From Bacilli bacterium (GTDB lineage: Bacteria > Bacillota_I > Bacilli_A > ML615J-28 > CAG-313): DNA of 55,738 bases. The notes below the pieces were generated by a model. That model did not search any database and was not told where the DNA came from. It saw only the letters and a program-made list of their open reading frames with translations. Shown here one piece after another: positions 16,735 to 25,284 of this stretch. Position 1 is the first letter of the stretch, and each line of letters starts with the position of its first letter. The DNA is taken from positions 1 to 55,738 of the forward strand of contig JAFQFT010000039.1 of the NCBI GenBank assembly GCA_017398545.1. Reading direction: 5' to 3'. The position numbers were made by a program, and so were the translations under genes.

Positions 16735-17740
16735 TAGATACTTCCTCAAAAGGGTGATTTTCAATAAATTCTTTCATTTTATTTACAACATCACCTTTAA
16801 CAGCTTTATATGCAAGTGTAATAGCATTAGAGAATGCATCTGCATTAGATGATCCATGTGCTTTAATAACAGTACCATCTACACCAAATAACGTTGCACC
16901 ACCAACTTTATCAGCACTAAAATGTTCTTTAAAACGTTTTAGATTTTTCTTCATAAATAAAGCCCCAATAATACCACCAAGACTAGATTTAATTTCTTTT
17001 TTAAGAAGTTCACCCATACCCTTTGCAGTACCTTCAAATGCTTTCATCGCAACATTACCAGTAAATCCATCTGTTACAATAATATCTGCATCAGTTGTAA
17101 GAATTTCTTTTGATTCCACATTACCACAGAAGTTAATTGGAAGACGTTTTAACAATTCATAAGTTTGTTGTTCTAGTTCTCTTCCTTTACCTTCCTCTGT
17201 TCCAATATTTAAAAGATAAATTTTAGGGTTTTTAATACCTTTTACTTCTTGAGCATAAAAGTTAGCATATTGAGTATATTGCGCAATATGTTCAGGTCTA
17301 ATATCAGTATTAGCACCAACATCTAGCATTAATGTTCCAGTTTCTTTAAAAGTAGGAAGTGTAGGACATAAAGCACAACGTTTCATACCTTTAATTCTAC
17401 CAATATGAACATGAGCAGCAGCAATAACACATTGTGTTGGACCAGCAGTTACTACACCATCTACTATCTTTTCTCTAACAGCTCTAAATGCCATAACTAA
17501 CGAACTATCACGATTATTTCTTACTTCAGAAATTGGATTATGTTCACCCATATCAATTACTCTTGGAGAATCAACAATTGTAATTCTATCATTTAAATCT
17601 AAGTACTTTTTAATTTCCTCTGGTTTGCCATATAAAACAAGTTCTAAATCACTATGTTTTTTAATAGCTATATTTACACCTTTAACAATTTGTTCTGGAG
17701 CAAAATCTCCACCCATTGCGTCAATCGCAAGTTTAATCAT
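16727..17740 (-). CDS. plsX: Phosphate acyltransferase PlsX
   Basis: This 337-residue enzyme makes acyl-phosphate from acyl-ACP, or takes acyl-phosphate from the FakA/B route, for the PlsY step of phosphatidic acid synthesis. The N-terminus IKLAIDAMGGDFAPEQIV is diagnostic, and the C-terminal ALFMKKNLKRFKEHFSADKV region is typical. TAGGAGG precedes ATG 17740. It follows recG by ten bases and overlaps rnc. fapR, usually between recG and plsX in Bacillus, is missing. Confidence 0.97.
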   Translation of the reverse strand: MIKLAIDAMGGDFAPEQIVKGVNIAIKKHSDLELVLYGKPEEIKKYLDLNDRITIVDSPRVIDMGEHNPISEVRNNRDSSLVMAFRAVREKIVDGVVTAGPTQCVIAAAHVHIGRIKGMKRCALCPTLPTFKETGTLMLDVGANTDIRPEHIAQYTQYANFYAQEVKGIKNPKIYLLNIGTEEGKGRELEQQTYELLKRLPINFCGNVESKEILTTDADIIVTDGFTGNVAMKAFEGTAKGMGELLKKEIKSSLGGIIGALFMKKNLKRFKEHFSADKVGGATLFGVDGTVIKAHGSSNADAFSNAITLAYKAVKGDVVNKMKEFIENHPFEEVSNG

Positions 17741-17750
17741 AAAATTCCTC

Positions 17751-19793
17751 CTAATCTAATTCACTAACCTTACGTAAGTAATTATTATGAACTACTTCAT
17801 ATAAGTAGTGATATTCTTCGTCATCCATAAGTTTTGTTGTAAGCATAATAAGTCTTGAGTCTTCATTAACAAGTTCTAATAAATCATTATCTTTTAAGAT
17901 ATCAGCATATTTAAAGTTCATTGCACCTGCTTGACGTTCCCCAAAGAATTCACCAGGTCCCCTATGTAACAAGTCATATTCTGCAAGTTTAAATCCATCT
18001 GATGTTTCTTCAACCATCTTAAGTCTTGCAAGTGATACATCTGTAATATTTTCTGGAATTAAGAAACAATAAGGAACTGCTCCACTTCTCATTACACGTC
18101 CACGCAATTGATGAAGTGTTGCTACACCAAAACGTTCAGCACCAAGAATAAGAATTGTTGTTGCATTAGCTACATTTACACCTACTTCAATTACACTAGT
18201 TGCAACAAGAATATGAATTTCATTCTTTAGGAATTTTTCCATAATCTCTTCTTTTTCAAAAGGCTTTAACTTTCCATGAATTAACCCAACTTGATACTCA
18301 CCCTTAAAGTATTTAACCATTTTATTATATACTTCATTTGCGTTGGCAGTATCAATAGCTTCAGATTCATCAATTAATGGTGTTACAACATATATTTGAT
18401 GACCATTTTTAAGTTCTTCTTTCATATGTAACATAACATCTTTTTTACCAGCTTGATCAACCAGTTTAGTAATAACTTTCTTTCTATTACTTGGAAGTGT
18501 TTTAATAACAGAAATATCAGTATCCCCATAAGCACTAATCGCAAGAGTTCTAGGAATTGGTGTTGCAGACATCTTCAAGTAATTAACAGATAAACCTTTA
18601 TTCTTAATCATTACTCTTTGATGAACACCAAATCTATGTTCTTCATCTGTAACAACAAGCGCTAAATTCTTATATTCAACTTCACTTTGGAATAATGCAT
18701 GAGTACCAACAATTACATTAATTTCCCCAGATTTTAATTTTTCAATCACTTCATTACGCTTACTAGCAAGAGTGCTACCTGTTAAAAGTCCTAATTTTAC
18801 TTCACTATAATCTTTAAATGTTTCAATTAAAGTTTCATAATGTTGATTAGATAAAATTTCAGTTGGACACATAAGTGCTGCTTGATAACCAGCAAGTACA
18901 GTTGCAAGAATAGCCATTTCCGCAACAATTGTTTTACCACTACCAACTTCACCTTGAAGTAATCTATTCATTGCATATGGAGCTTTTAAATCAGTTAATA
19001 TATCATTAATAGCTAACTTTTGATCTTGTGTTAACTCATATGATAGATTTTTATTAAGTTTTTCTAATAAACTATAATCACAATCAATTACTGGACAATT
19101 GTGGTTTTGTTCACGCATATAATGTAAATATTTCATTGATAATTGATATTGTAATAATTCTTCATACTTAATTCTTGTTAGAGCCTTATTTATTTGTTCA
19201 AAATCATCTGCAAAATGTAACTTATAAATAGTTTCTTGCATTGACAAAAGATTATGTTTTTCTAACAATTCTTTAGGTAAAGTTTCAATTATTAAATTCT
19301 TATATCTACGAAAAGCTTTTTCCATTATAGCAAGATATTTATCATGTGCAATATCTTTTACTTTATATACAGGAACAATATCACGATTAATCTCATCACA
19401 TATAAGTAAATTGTTAACTGTAAAATTATTCATATTTTGGTAGAAATGACCTTGAATCCTAAGTACAGTCCCATAGTTGATTTTACCCTTTAAAAATACA
19501 CGATTAAAAATCGTACATCTTATTCTTTCGCCTTCTACTTCCATTGTAAAAACAACTGTTGATAATTTACTCTTTAGATAATTAACAGTGACTTTACTAA
19601 CTATTGTACCCTCTAATACGATAGCCTCATCTATCTTTGCATCTTTAATACTAGATACTCTATAGTCTTCGTATTTAGTAGGAAAATTAAATAATAAATC
19701 TTCAATAGTTAAAATATTTTGTTTTTTAAGTAAATTCTTATATCTAGCTAAGATGTATTCTTCATCCGCTATCATTATGTCATTTAATTTCAT
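17751..19793 (-). CDS. recG: ATP-dependent DNA helicase RecG
   Basis: This 680-residue branch-migrating helicase rescues stalled forks. It has an N-terminal OB-fold wedge domain (about 55-150), SF2 motifs GEVGSGKT (Walker A), DEEHRFGV (Walker B), MSATPIPRT (motif III) and LRGRVMRSG (motif VI), and the C-terminal SDGFKLAEYDLLHRGPGEFFG typical of RecG. Length is normal. It lies downstream of fakA across a strong hairpin and ten bases before plsX. Confidence 0.97.
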   Translation of the reverse strand: MKLNDIMIADEEYILARYKNLLKKQNILTIEDLLFNFPTKYEDYRVSSIKDAKIDEAIVLEGTIVSKVTVNYLKSKLSTVVFTMEVEGERIRCTIFNRVFLKGKINYGTVLRIQGHFYQNMNNFTVNNLLICDEINRDIVPVYKVKDIAHDKYLAIMEKAFRRYKNLIIETLPKELLEKHNLLSMQETIYKLHFADDFEQINKALTRIKYEELLQYQLSMKYLHYMREQNHNCPVIDCDYSLLEKLNKNLSYELTQDQKLAINDILTDLKAPYAMNRLLQGEVGSGKTIVAEMAILATVLAGYQAALMCPTEILSNQHYETLIETFKDYSEVKLGLLTGSTLASKRNEVIEKLKSGEINVIVGTHALFQSEVEYKNLALVVTDEEHRFGVHQRVMIKNKGLSVNYLKMSATPIPRTLAISAYGDTDISVIKTLPSNRKKVITKLVDQAGKKDVMLHMKEELKNGHQIYVVTPLIDESEAIDTANANEVYNKMVKYFKGEYQVGLIHGKLKPFEKEEIMEKFLKNEIHILVATSVIEVGVNVANATTILILGAERFGVATLHQLRGRVMRSGAVPYCFLIPENITDVSLARLKMVEETSDGFKLAEYDLLHRGPGEFFGERQAGAMNFKYADILKDNDLLELVNEDSRLIMLTTKLMDDEEYHYLYEVVHNNYLRKVSELD

Positions 19794-19820
19794 CTTGCGT
19801 ACACCCTATTCTTATAAAAG

Positions 19821-19855
19821 AAATGAGATAATAAGGATTGCTTATTATCTCATTT
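19821..19855 (-). terminator. Terminator between fakA and recG
   Basis: A 15-bp perfect stem (aaatgagataataag/cttattatctcattt) with a 5-base loop lies nine bases after fakA. T tracts after the stem are short on the minus strand, so some read-through into recG is likely. Confidence 0.75.
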
Positions 19856-19864
19856 TATATTTAA

Positions 19865-21547
19865 TTATTCAATTGAGAAAATATAGCTATAGACATCTTG
19901 TTCACCAGTAATTTCATCAACTTCAACATGTGGATATGCTTCAGCAATATAAGCCTTTACAGCAGCAATCTCTTCAACAGTTGCGTCCTTACCAGTGATA
20001 ATTGTAATAATTTCTTTTTCTGCGATATCACTAAATTCTAATAATTTCTTAATTGAGTCTAAACGACTTACATTAGCAGTAACAATTTTACCATTACAAA
20101 TACCAATATAGTCACCTTGTTTAATAGATACATCTTCAAATTCAGTATCTCTAATTGAATAAGTAATTAACCCTGTTGTAACATTAGCAATTACTTCTTT
20201 AATTTCTTCAACGATTTGATCAGCATCACCACTACTTAAATCTAACATTGTTAACGCAGAATAACCTTGTGCAAGTGTCTTACTTGGAACAACAATAATA
20301 TTAGCTTGATCATAATATTTAGCAGCTTGTTGCGCAGTTAAAACAATATTACTATTGTTAGGGAAAACAATGATATTTTCAGCATTTAATAAATCAAAAC
20401 CTTTAACAAAATCTTCAGCAGAAGGGTTCATACTTTGACCACCAGATACAACGTAATCAACACCCATTTCTTTAAAGATATTTACTAGTCCATCACCACT
20501 TGCCACTGCAACAACTGCAAATTTTTTACGTTCTTCACTTCTTCTCATTTCTACACATTCAGGACAATCACATTGTGCTGGATCTGTATTTTGTAATACT
20601 TCACCTTCATTGTGTTGAATTTGCATGTTTTCAATTTTTAAAGTGATAAATTCACCATATTGTTGGCAGAATTCAAATACTTTACCAGGAGTCATAGTAT
20701 GTACATGTACTTTAACAATATCTTCATCTTGAAGTGCAACAATACTATTACCAATTGTTTCTAAGTAATTTGAAATTACTTTAATATCAAATTTTGCGAT
20801 ATCAACTTTTGCATATTGAAGTTGTAAAATAAATTCAGTACAATAACCAAATTCTAACTTACTATGAGCATTAAATGAACCTCTATTAACAGTAGTAGCT
20901 TCAGTTACTACTTCAACTTCTTTGATTTCTTCACCTAATAGATATTTTTGCATACCTTCAATTACATTGATGAAACCTGCACCACCTGAGTCAACAACAC
21001 CTGCTTCTTTTAATTGAGGCAATAAATCAGGAGTTCTTTCTAGTGAAGCATTAGCTTCTTTTAAAAAGATTTCAAAATATTTTTCAAGTGAATCATTTTT
21101 CTTAATAGTCTTAAATGCTTTTTCACTTGCTTCTCTAGCTACAGTAAGAATAGTTCCTTCAACTGGTTTTAACACTGCATGATATGCTTGAGTAACACCA
21201 CTTTGGAATGCTTTAGCAAACTCCTTAACACTAGCTTCTTTTATATCTTTAAAACCTTTATATATTCCTCTGAAAAATTGACTTAAAATAACACCAGAAT
21301 TTCCGCGTGCCCCCATAAGCATTCCACGAGAAACCTTCTTAGACATTTCATATACTGATTCTTCATTTACATCTTTAATAGCTGTAGCTCCAGCTTCAAT
21401 AGTCATACGCATATTTGTACCCGTATCACCATCTGGAACAGGGAACACATTTAGTGCATCTATAACTTTATAATTAGCTCTTAAGTTAGCAGCACCATGA
21501 ATAACAAGTTGTTTATATAATTCCCCATTAACTTTTAACGTTGCCAT
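19865..21547 (-). CDS. fakA: Fatty acid kinase subunit FakA (DAK2/YloV family)
   Basis: The 560-residue protein has an N-terminal DhaL-type ATP-binding domain with VFPVPDGDTGTNMRMT and RGARGNSGVILSQFFRG-like stretches (residues 25-80), a middle domain, and a C-terminal DAK1-like part (KKFAVVAVASGDGL). FakA phosphorylates fatty acids bound to a FakB protein, feeding acyl-phosphate to PlsX/PlsY. A short cysteine cluster CDCPECVEM (about 325-333) precedes the C-terminal domain and may bind metal. In Bacillus the small yloU gene lies between rpmB and fakA; here it is absent. Confidence 0.94.
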   Translation of the reverse strand: MATLKVNGELYKQLVIHGAANLRANYKVIDALNVFPVPDGDTGTNMRMTIEAGATAIKDVNEESVYEMSKKVSRGMLMGARGNSGVILSQFFRGIYKGFKDIKEASVKEFAKAFQSGVTQAYHAVLKPVEGTILTVAREASEKAFKTIKKNDSLEKYFEIFLKEANASLERTPDLLPQLKEAGVVDSGGAGFINVIEGMQKYLLGEEIKEVEVVTEATTVNRGSFNAHSKLEFGYCTEFILQLQYAKVDIAKFDIKVISNYLETIGNSIVALQDEDIVKVHVHTMTPGKVFEFCQQYGEFITLKIENMQIQHNEGEVLQNTDPAQCDCPECVEMRRSEERKKFAVVAVASGDGLVNIFKEMGVDYVVSGGQSMNPSAEDFVKGFDLLNAENIIVFPNNSNIVLTAQQAAKYYDQANIIVVPSKTLAQGYSALTMLDLSSGDADQIVEEIKEVIANVTTGLITYSIRDTEFEDVSIKQGDYIGICNGKIVTANVSRLDSIKKLLEFSDIAEKEIITIITGKDATVEEIAAVKAYIAEAYPHVEVDEITGEQDVYSYIFSIE

Positions 21548-21587
21548 AAAAAATATTCCTTTCTTATCATATTTATATGATATATAT

Positions 21588-21616
21588 ATTATATCTTATT
21601 TTCCGATAAATTGCAA
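21588..21616 (-). promoter_or_regulatory. Promoter of fakA
   Basis: On the minus strand TTGCAA (21616-21611), 17 bases, TATAAT (21593-21588). The leader contains an inverted repeat tcatat/atatga. Confidence 0.78.
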
Positions 21617-21678
21617 GTAATATAATATTTACTACTCTTTCCCTAATATATAAATATTAATTATTATTTGCAACTTTC

Positions 21679-21707
21679 TTGCAATAACATCCATTTTTTG
21701 ATATAAT
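21679..21707 (+). promoter_or_regulatory. Promoter of rpmB
   Basis: TTGCAA (21679-21684), 17 bases, TATAAT (21702-21707), about 45 bases before the rpmB start. A second TTGCAA-like site occurs ten bases upstream. It is divergent from the fakA promoter. Confidence 0.8.
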
Positions 21708-21752
21708 TATATAGGTTAAATATCAAATTAATTTTTTAGGAGGTACTATATA

Positions 21753-21956
21753 ATGGCTCGCAGATGTTATGTTACTGGTTTAGGTTCTACTTCAGGAAAC
21801 AACCGTTCTCACTCTCTACAAGCTACTCGTCGTACTTGGAAAGCTAATTTACAAAAAGTTAGAATTAAAGATGATAAAGGTCGTGTCGTAAGAGTTTACG
21901 TTTCAACACGTGCTTTACGTACGATGGCTAAAAACGGTTCAATCGAACGCGCATAA
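21753..21956 (+). CDS. rpmB: Ribosomal protein bL28
   Basis: This 67-residue basic protein of the large subunit is slightly longer than the 62 residues of Bacillus. It begins [20 protein letters not shown] and contains the family's conserved [16 protein letters not shown] lies nine bases before ATG. As in Bacillus it is divergent from spoVM-thiN, which confirms the syntenic position. No CxxC zinc motif is present. Confidence 0.97.
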   Translation: MARRCYVTGLGSTSGNNRSHSLQATRRTWKANLQKVRIKDDKGRVVRVYVSTRALRTMAKNGSIERA

Positions 21957-21964
21957 GAGAAACA

Positions 21965-21990
21965 AAAAAAATGACTTTACGTCATTTTTT
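21965..21990. terminator. Bidirectional terminator between rpmB and spoVM
   Basis: The stem aaaaaaatgac/gtcatttttt with a 5-base loop has T runs on both strands and lies between the convergent stops of rpmB and spoVM. Confidence 0.88.
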
Positions 21991-22071
21991 TTATTTTTTC
22001 TTAAATAATTTCATAAAAAATCTAATAATTATAGATAAAAATCTAGGTAATTGAATAACATGAAAACGCAT
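21991..22071 (-). CDS. spoVM: Stage V sporulation protein M
   Basis: This 26-codon gene begins MRFHVIQLPRFL and ends FKKK. It has exactly the length of B. subtilis SpoVM (which begins MKFYTIKLPKFL), with 11 of 26 positions identical as I recall that sequence, including the proline at 9 and arginine at 17. SpoVM is an amphipathic helix that recognises the curved forespore membrane and anchors SpoIVA for coat assembly. The position between rpmB and thiN is the Bacillus position. GGAGG lies eight bases before ATG 22071. Start codon and part of the Shine-Dalgarno site lie in a hairpin, see the regulatory entry. Confidence 0.9.
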   Translation of the reverse strand: MRFHVIQLPRFLSIIIRFFMKLFKKK

Positions 22072-22104
22072 ATAAGATACCTCCATTTGGTACATTATAT
22101 GCGT
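22066..22104 (-). promoter_or_regulatory. Hairpin over the spoVM start, with sigma-E-like promoter in its upstream arm
   Basis: A perfect 10-bp stem (acgcatataa at 22066-22075 with ttatatgcgt at 22095-22104) plus inner tacc/ggta would bury the spoVM AUG and part of GGAGG in any transcript reading in from thiN. The upstream arm on the minus strand also reads CATATAAT (22101-22094), preceded 13 bases earlier by GTATAAA, similar to a sigma-E promoter. A transcript starting there would lack the masking arm. On the plus strand the hairpin is followed by a long T run and could be a backup rpmB terminator. Confidence 0.6.
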
Positions 22105-22115
22105 CTTTTTTTTAT

Positions 22116-22721
22116 TTATACTTCTTTTACTAAAATAACTCCACCACTATAAATATTAATATAAGTAACATCTTTAGTTTCATTACTAGATGTATAACAA
22201 TCCTTTAAAGAAAGAGTTGTTTTTGATAGTGGATATTTTGCACCAATAATTTCAAGTTCTACATCATCTAGAGTTATTAAACTAAATCTTTTATTTAACT
22301 CACTTATTTTATAATTTTTCGTTAAATAAATAATTTCTTCCGTATCATTCATTAAATGAAGATTAAGATTAGAATATTTAATTAAAAGTTTAATAGTAAT
22401 AAGTTCATGATCCATTCTACCTAGTGTTGCATTAAAGATATATACATCAGAAGTTAGATAATTACTTTCTATATACTTTAGTGCTAGTTCTAAATCAATC
22501 TCATCTTTTTCTTTAGGATACTTAATAAAATCTTTTGCTTTACAAATTATTTCATCAATGTGTGTTGTAGTATCAAAATCTCCTAATGTTAAATGTAAGG
22601 GATACCCTCTTTTTATAACTTCATAAGCTCCATCTTCAATCCCAATAATGAAGTCATCTTGTAAATAATCGTAACGATCAAAATTTTTATATTTGCTTCC
22701 CGCAACAATAATTATTCTCAT
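22116..22721 (-). CDS. thiN: Thiamine pyrophosphokinase
   Basis: This 201-residue enzyme transfers pyrophosphate from ATP to thiamine. It shows LGDFDTT (about 47-53), FIKYPKEKDEIDLELAL with the conserved lysine and acidic run, and TLGRMDHEL. It overlaps the rpe stop by four bases (ATGA) and precedes spoVM, as in Bacillus. Confidence 0.93.
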   Translation of the reverse strand: MRIIIVAGSKYKNFDRYDYLQDDFIIGIEDGAYEVIKRGYPLHLTLGDFDTTTHIDEIICKAKDFIKYPKEKDEIDLELALKYIESNYLTSDVYIFNATLGRMDHELITIKLLIKYSNLNLHLMNDTEEIIYLTKNYKISELNKRFSLITLDDVELEIIGAKYPLSKTTLSLKDCYTSSNETKDVTYINIYSGGVILVKEV

Positions 22722-23362
22722 AAACTATCTACTTTTTCAATAACTTCTTTTTTAGAATTACTATTAATAAGTGCTGTTCCCATTACCACAACATTACATC
22801 CAGCATTTCTTACAAGAGGTGCATTATCCATATTAATACCACCATCTACTTCAATTAGATAATTGTAATCATCATTATTATTTCTAAGCTCATCAAAATA
22901 TTTAATTTTATCAAGTGAAGACTCCATAAACTTTTGCCCTCCAAAACCAGGCTCAACACTCATAATTAAAACTTGATCTATTTCTTTTAAGTATGGAAGT
23001 AATACTTCAGGACTAGTTCCTGGTTTAATTGAAACACCACATTTAATACCTAATGAATGAATTTTTCTAATTAGTGGTAAAACATCTTTAACTGCTTCAT
23101 AGTGGAAAGTAATGATATCACTACCTGCTTTATAGAATTTATCAATATAATTAATAGGATCTTCTACCATAAGATGAGTATCAAAAACAAAATCAAACTT
23201 ATTAATCTTTTTTAACATTCCTACACCTTCAGTGGTATTAGGTACAAATTTACCATCCATAATGTCAAGGTGTAAATATATAATTCCAAGATTAGACAGT
23301 TCTGTTAAAACACTATTTCTTTCTTCTTCTTTTACTGTTAGAATTGATGGGGCTAGAATCAT
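22718..23362 (-). CDS. rpe: Ribulose-phosphate 3-epimerase
   Basis: This 214-residue TIM-barrel enzyme interconverts ribulose-5-phosphate and xylulose-5-phosphate. It shows APSIL at the start, HLDIMDGKFVPN, the metal-binding DTHLMV, MSVEPGFGGQKF and the catalytic EVDGGIN. The start lies 50 bases inside the rsgA frame; AGGAAAGG precedes ATG 23362 by about ten bases and the next in-frame methionine would delete conserved sequence, so the long overlap seems real. Order rsgA-rpe-thiN matches Bacillus. Confidence 0.95.
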   Translation of the reverse strand: MILAPSILTVKEEERNSVLTELSNLGIIYLHLDIMDGKFVPNTTEGVGMLKKINKFDFVFDTHLMVEDPINYIDKFYKAGSDIITFHYEAVKDVLPLIRKIHSLGIKCGVSIKPGTSPEVLLPYLKEIDQVLIMSVEPGFGGQKFMESSLDKIKYFDELRNNNDDYNYLIEVDGGINMDNAPLVRNAGCNVVVMGTALINSNSKKEVIEKVDSL

Positions 23363-24245
23363 ATTCTTTTTTATCCTTTCCTAAATCATTTATAAATGCT
23401 AAATAATTTTCATATCTAGATTTTAAAATTTTATCTTCAAGAACTAATTCTTTTACTTTACAAGAAGGTTCATTTATATGAAGACATCCATTATATTTAC
23501 AAAGACTGCTATATTTAAAAAATTCAATAAAGTTTTGTGCAAGATCAATTTTTTCCATACCTTCAAAATCAATTGTTCCAAATCCAGGAGTATCAGCAAC
23601 CCACCCTGATTCCACATTAATTAACTCAACATGACGTGTTGTATGTTTACCACGCCCAAGAGCCTGTGATATTTCATTAGTTTCAATTGATAAAGTTGGA
23701 TCAATTAGATTAAGTAAACTACTTTTACCTACTCCACTTTGGCCAGTAAAAACACTTATTTTATCTTTAATATAATCTTTTAAATCATTTAATAAATTCT
23801 TACTACAAGAAGTAATAATTGTTTTATAACCAATTGATTCATAATAACTAATAACCTTTTTAGTTTCATCTATTTCACAATAGGAAAGTAAATCCCATTT
23901 ATTAAATACAATAATTGGTGTAATATTATTAAACTCTAATGTTACTAAAAATTTATCTAAAAGATTCAAATTAAGGTCTGGTTCTTTGACACTAAAAATT
24001 ACAAATGCTTGATCAATATTACAAATATATGGTCTAATTAAATCATTACGTCTTTTGTGTATTCTTTCAATAACGCCTTTTTCATCATCTGTAAGTGTAT
24101 AATCAACATAGTCACCTACTTTAGGAGCACTTGACTTTATACGCATAACACCTCGAGGTTTTGCGTTTAAAATCTTTTTAGAATTTAAATCATATACTAA
24201 ATATTCACCAGCAATTAATCTAATTACAAGTCCTTTACAAATCAT
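23313..24245 (-). CDS. rsgA: Ribosome small subunit maturation GTPase RsgA
   Basis: This 310-residue circularly permuted GTPase releases assembly factors from the 30S subunit. It has an N-terminal OB-fold, the G4 motif FNKWDL, Walker A GQSGVGKSSLLNL, DTPGFG, and the zinc ligands in CKYNGCLHINEPSC. The basic tail SNSKRRRKK is coded within the sequence shared with rpe. It overlaps the rlmN stop by 11 bases. The prpC-prkC phosphatase/kinase pair that precedes rsgA in Bacillus is missing here. Confidence 0.96.
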   Translation of the reverse strand: MICKGLVIRLIAGEYLVYDLNSKKILNAKPRGVMRIKSSAPKVGDYVDYTLTDDEKGVIERIHKRRNDLIRPYICNIDQAFVIFSVKEPDLNLNLLDKFLVTLEFNNITPIIVFNKWDLLSYCEIDETKKVISYYESIGYKTIITSCSKNLLNDLKDYIKDKISVFTGQSGVGKSSLLNLIDPTLSIETNEISQALGRGKHTTRHVELINVESGWVADTPGFGTIDFEGMEKIDLAQNFIEFFKYSSLCKYNGCLHINEPSCKVKELVLEDKILKSRYENYLAFINDLGKDKKEYDSSPINSNSKRRRKK

Positions 24246-25284
24246 TAATATCTTCTCTCATTCTTTTTGCACGAAGTTGTCCACAAGCAGCATCTATATC
24301 AGAACCATGTTCCATTCGAAGTGTTACATTAATACCTGCTTTATGTAAAATACTAAAGAATTCTTCTGCCTCTATGTGTGGTGTAGTTTTAAAAGGTTTA
24401 GTAGATACTTCATTATATGGTATTAAATTAACATATACATTCATACCACGAATAAGTTTTATAAGTTCTTTTGCACAATCTTTTGTATCATTTATACCAT
24501 GAAGTAATATATATTCAAACGTTACACGACGATTAGTTTTATCATAATAATATTTTATCGCTTCCATTACTTCTTCAATTGGATATGCTTTATTAATCTT
24601 CATTAATTTATTTCTAAGTTCATTAGTTGGTGCATGAAGACTTAATGCTAAATTAATTTGTAGTGGAAATTCTGCAAATTCTTTTATTTTAGGAACAATT
24701 CCACAAGTAGATACTGTAATATGACGAGCACCAATTTCAAGTCCTTTTGCATAATTTATTACTGTTAAAAATTTTAAAAGAACATCATAATTATCAAATG
24801 GTTCACCAATTCCCATAACAACAACATTAGTAATACGAGAACCCTCTTTATCTAAATCTTTTTGAACAGTTAAAACTTGAAGCACCATCTCTTCAAGTGT
24901 AAGTCTTCTAACACAACCAAGTTCTCCACTAGCACAAAAAGCACACCCCATATTACAACCTACTTCACTTGTTACACAAATACTATTTCCATAGTTATGT
25001 CTCATTAAAACTGATTCAATAAAATGTCCATCACTAAGTTTAAATAAATATTTTCTTGTACCATCACTTGATACTTGAAGACGTTCAAGGGTTAATAAAT
25101 CCATTGTAAAGTTTTCTTTTAAGTGAACAATAGCTTTTTTAGGTACATTAGTCATTTCATCAAAACTATTAACACGACTTCTATAAAGCCATTCAAAGAT
25201 TTGAATAGCACGAAATTTTTTATCACCAATTGATATAAAATAATTACCCAGTTCTTCTAAAGTATAATTATAAATACTATTCAT
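24235..25284 (-). CDS. rlmN: Dual-specificity 23S rRNA/tRNA A2503/A37 methyltransferase RlmN
   Basis: This 349-residue radical-SAM enzyme methylates C2 of adenine in 23S rRNA (A2503) and some tRNAs. The cluster motif is CNMGCAFCAS (CxxxCxxC), followed by GIGEPFDNYD and a C-terminal HGSDIDAACGQL with the catalytic cysteine. It overlaps rsmB by eight bases and rsgA by 11. Confidence 0.96.
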   Translation of the reverse strand: MNSIYNYTLEELGNYFISIGDKKFRAIQIFEWLYRSRVNSFDEMTNVPKKAIVHLKENFTMDLLTLERLQVSSDGTRKYLFKLSDGHFIESVLMRHNYGNSICVTSEVGCNMGCAFCASGELGCVRRLTLEEMVLQVLTVQKDLDKEGSRITNVVVMGIGEPFDNYDVLLKFLTVINYAKGLEIGARHITVSTCGIVPKIKEFAEFPLQINLALSLHAPTNELRNKLMKINKAYPIEEVMEAIKYYYDKTNRRVTFEYILLHGINDTKDCAKELIKLIRGMNVYVNLIPYNEVSTKPFKTTPHIEAEEFFSILHKAGINVTLRMEHGSDIDAACGQLRAKRMREDINDL

